In this document: one piece after another, positions 6,708 to 8,500 of the stretch
How positions within the stretch are numbered: the first letter of the stretch is position 1
Layout: each line of letters begins with the position of its first letter
DNA from: Bacteroidales bacterium
GTDB lineage: Bacteria > Bacteroidota > Bacteroidia > Bacteroidales > ML635J-15
Reading direction: 5' to 3'
DNA length: 8,500 nt
NCBI GenBank assembly: GCA_023228725.1
Contig: JALOAQ010000118.1
Coordinates: 1-8,500 of the forward strand
The notes under the pieces: model-generated
Databases searched by the model: none
Seen by the model: only the letters and a program-made list of their open reading frames with translations
Told to the model about the DNA's origin: nothing
Program-made: the position numbers and the translations under genes

Positions 6708-6825
6708 TTTTTTAGCTTATTTTTTTAAAATAAATAAATAAATTTCCATTTAATTTGCTTTAGAAAGGAAAAAGCATTAAATTAGCAAAAAATTTAATAA
6801 AAAACATAATTTTAAAAATAAAAAA

Positions 6826-7824
6826 ATGGCTGTAAGTTATAAAGAGTTAGGATTAGTGAACACAATAGAAATGTTCAAAAAAGCAACTGAAGGCGGATAT
6901 GCAATTCCTGCTTTTAATTTTAATAATATGGAGCAAATGCAAGCAATTGTTGCAGCTTGTGCAGAAACAAAATCTCCTGTTATTCTTCAAGTTTCTAGTG
7001 GTGCCAGAAAATACGCAAACCAAACTTTGCTAAGATATATGGCTCAAGGAGCAGTAGAATATGCAAAAGAACTTGGTTGGAAAAAACCACAAATTGCTCT
7101 ACATTTAGACCATGGCGATAGTTTCGAACTTTGTAAAAGTTGTATAGACTTGGGTTTTTCATCGGTAATGATTGACGGTTCGCATTTACCTTACGAAGAT
7201 AATATAGCTTTAACAAAAAAAGTGGTGGATTTTGCTCATCAATTTGATGTTACAGTAGAAGGAGAATTAGGTGTTTTGGCAGGCGTAGAAGACGATGTAT
7301 CGGCCGAGCATAGCACTTATACAAAACCAGAAGAGGTGGTGGATTTTGTTAGCAGAACAGGAGTAGATTCCTTAGCTATATCAATTGGTACTTCGCATGG
7401 TGCAAATAAATTTACTCCTGAACAATGCACAAAAGATGAAAATGGAAAATTGCAACCTCCTCCTTTACGCTTCGATATTTTAAAAGAAATAGAAAGACAA
7501 ATCCCAGGTTTTCCAATTGTTCTGCACGGGTCTTCATCTGTTCCTGAAAAATACGTTGAAACTATTAACGAAAATGGAGGTAATTTAAAAAATGCTATAG
7601 GAATTCCGGAAGACCAATTAAGAGAAGCCGCTAAATCATCTGTTTGTAAAATTAATATCGACTCTGACGGTAGATTAGCAATGACAGCAACAATCAGAAA
7701 ATTCTTTAACGATAGTCCTGATAAATTTGACCCACGTCAATATTTAGGACCTGCCCGCGAAGAATTAAAAAATTTATACATGCACAAAATTAAAAATGTG
7801 CTTGGTAGTTTTGATAAAGCTTAA
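6826..7824 (+). CDS. fba: Class II fructose-bisphosphate aldolase
   Basis: This cytoplasmic zinc enzyme interconverts fructose 1,6-bisphosphate with dihydroxyacetone phosphate and glyceraldehyde 3-phosphate in glycolysis and gluconeogenesis. The 332-residue protein is full length for the Bacteroidota form. Visible motifs include AIPAFNFNNMEQ (26-37) and HLDHGDS (93-99), with catalytic D95 and zinc ligand H96. Others are MIDGSHLPYEDN (115-126), EGELG (145-149), GTSHGANKF with ligand H191, LHGSSSV with ligand H234, and the phosphate-binding NIDSDGR stretch near 278-284. All key residues appear intact. The ATG at 6826 follows an A-rich leader without a Shine-Dalgarno site. Upstream, ttaatttg (6750-6757) resembles a -7 box but has no clear -33 partner. 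The gene is divergent from the nfeD-like operon and ends in a strong terminator, so it is probably transcribed alone. Confidence 0.97.
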   Translation: MAVSYKELGLVNTIEMFKKATEGGYAIPAFNFNNMEQMQAIVAACAETKSPVILQVSSGARKYANQTLLRYMAQGAVEYAKELGWKKPQIALHLDHGDSFELCKSCIDLGFSSVMIDGSHLPYEDNIALTKKVVDFAHQFDVTVEGELGVLAGVEDDVSAEHSTYTKPEEVVDFVSRTGVDSLAISIGTSHGANKFTPEQCTKDENGKLQPPPLRFDILKEIERQIPGFPIVLHGSSSVPEKYVETINENGGNLKNAIGIPEDQLREAAKSSVCKINIDSDGRLAMTATIRKFFNDSPDKFDPRQYLGPAREELKNLYMHKIKNVLGSFDKA

Positions 7825-7830
7825 AATAAT

Positions 7831-7868
7831 AAAACGGTGGTTTAATTAATTAAATCACCGTTTTTTTT
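7831..7868 (+). terminator. Strong rho-independent terminator after fba
   Basis: Bases 7831-7844 pair with 7851-7864 in a 14-bp stem with a single G-U pair and a 6-base loop (7845-7850). The stem runs into eight T (7861-7868). It begins 6 bases after the fba stop codon. Confidence 0.93.
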
Positions 7869-7882
7869 AATATATTTAAAAT

Positions 7883-8500
7883 ATGTATTTATTTGCAGAT
7901 AGTGGCTCCACAAAAACTCATTGGCTAATCACTGATTTTGAATACAATATTCTAAGTGAGTTTAAAACTACTGGTCTAAATCCGTATTTTACTAATGAAC
8001 ACAAATTATTGCTTACTTTAAAAGAAGCTTTTCCCGAAAAATTTGACCCACTAAAAGTCGAAAAACTTTATTTTTATGGTTCGGGTTGCTCTATAGAGGA
8101 AAATTATTCACACTTTCGTCAAGCCTTTTTATATTTTTTCTTTAATGCAGAAATAAATATTTTTTCGGACATGCTTGGTGCTGCAAGAGCTACATTAAAA
8201 ACACAAGAAGGGATTGCTGCTATTTTAGGAACAGGAGTAAATTCTTGTTATTACAATGGAAAATCTATTAAAGAAAATGCAATTTCACTAGGATTTATTC
8301 TTGGCGATGAAGGTAGCGGAGCATATATTGGAAAATTATTTGCAAAATTTTATTTAAAAAATAAATTTGACCCGGAATTAAGCAAAAAATTTTACTACGA
8401 AACCGGAGAAAATCATGCAAGTATCTTAAATGCAGTGTATAAAAATCCTAATCCAAATAAATATTTAGCTAACTTTTGCCATTTTATACACAAAAACATA
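7883..8500 (+). CDS. BadF/BadG/BcrA/BcrD-type sugar kinase, probable N-acetylglucosamine kinase, 3'-truncated
   Basis: From the ATG at 7883 the frame stays open for 206 codons to the window end; relatives are about 280-300 residues, so roughly 80 are missing. The N-terminus MYLFADSGSTKTHW holds the phosphate-1 loop (DxGSTKT) of the ASKHA actin-like ATPase fold. Further matches are the FYGSGCS stretch, SDMLGAARA (the catalytic-base region with its Asp), AILGTGVNS (phosphate 2) and LGDEGSGAYIGK, which is characteristic of N-acetylglucosamine/N-acetylmuramate kinases of this family. By homology it phosphorylates an amino sugar in the cytoplasm, for example GlcNAc or MurNAc released in cell-wall recycling. 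The precise substrate is not determined by sequence. The start lies only 14 bases after the fba terminator T run. An alternative start within the first codons is unlikely because it would remove the DSGSTKT loop. Confidence 0.88.
   Translation, partial: MYLFADSGSTKTHWLITDFEYNILSEFKTTGLNPYFTNEHKLLLTLKEAFPEKFDPLKVEKLYFYGSGCSIEENYSHFRQAFLYFFFNAEINIFSDMLGAARATLKTQEGIAAILGTGVNSCYYNGKSIKENAISLGFILGDEGSGAYIGKLFAKFYLKNKFDPELSKKFYYETGENHASILNAVYKNPNPNKYLANFCHFIHKNI

Noticed and set aside
6995..7216. Minus-strand 73-codon open frame
   Set aside because: It is antisense to the conserved catalytic part of fba.

Overview
The window looks like ordinary chromosomal DNA from a low-GC member of the Bacteroidota. 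This rests on four observations. The DNA is strongly A/T-rich. Start codons follow A-rich leaders with no clear Shine-Dalgarno sequence. At least one promoter matches the Bacteroidota pattern (TTTG, about 20 bases, TAnnTTTG). One gene encodes a DUF3078-type outer-membrane-like protein, a family known mainly from this phylum. The genus cannot be named from what is visible.

Layout. Bases 1-609 (+) hold the 3' part of a family 2 glycosyltransferase of the polyprenyl-phosphate sugar synthase type, with two C-terminal membrane helices. Facing it, 642-2693 (-) encodes a large TMTC-like membrane glycosyltransferase (GT-C fold) with a C-terminal TPR domain. Next, 2777-4092 (-) is a two-gene unit: a secreted DUF3078 protein followed after 17 bases by the mechanosensitive channel MscL, closed by a hairpin terminator. 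Bases 4093-4552 contain no protein gene. They hold a tandem tRNA-Gly(GCC)/tRNA-Leu(UAA) unit on the minus strand with its own promoter and terminator, plus the terminator of the next operon. Bases 4553-6660 (-) are an NfeD-like/flotillin operon. After a divergent spacer, 6826-7824 (+) is class II fructose-bisphosphate aldolase with a strong terminator. From 7883 (+) to the window end runs the N-terminal part of a BadF/BadG-type sugar kinase, probably an N-acetylglucosamine kinase.

How the genes may work together. The clearest functional pair is NfeD-like plus flotillin, a widespread bacterial membrane-microdomain module. A more speculative pair is the DPM1-like glycosyltransferase and the TMTC-like transferase: the first could make a polyprenyl-phosphate sugar that the second transfers to proteins on the periplasmic side. 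The aldolase and the sugar kinase both belong to central sugar metabolism but are separated by a strong terminator. No phage, transposon, CRISPR or defence-type locus is visible. The window is mainly housekeeping, and the best candidate for something under-described is the putative O-glycosylation pair at the left end.
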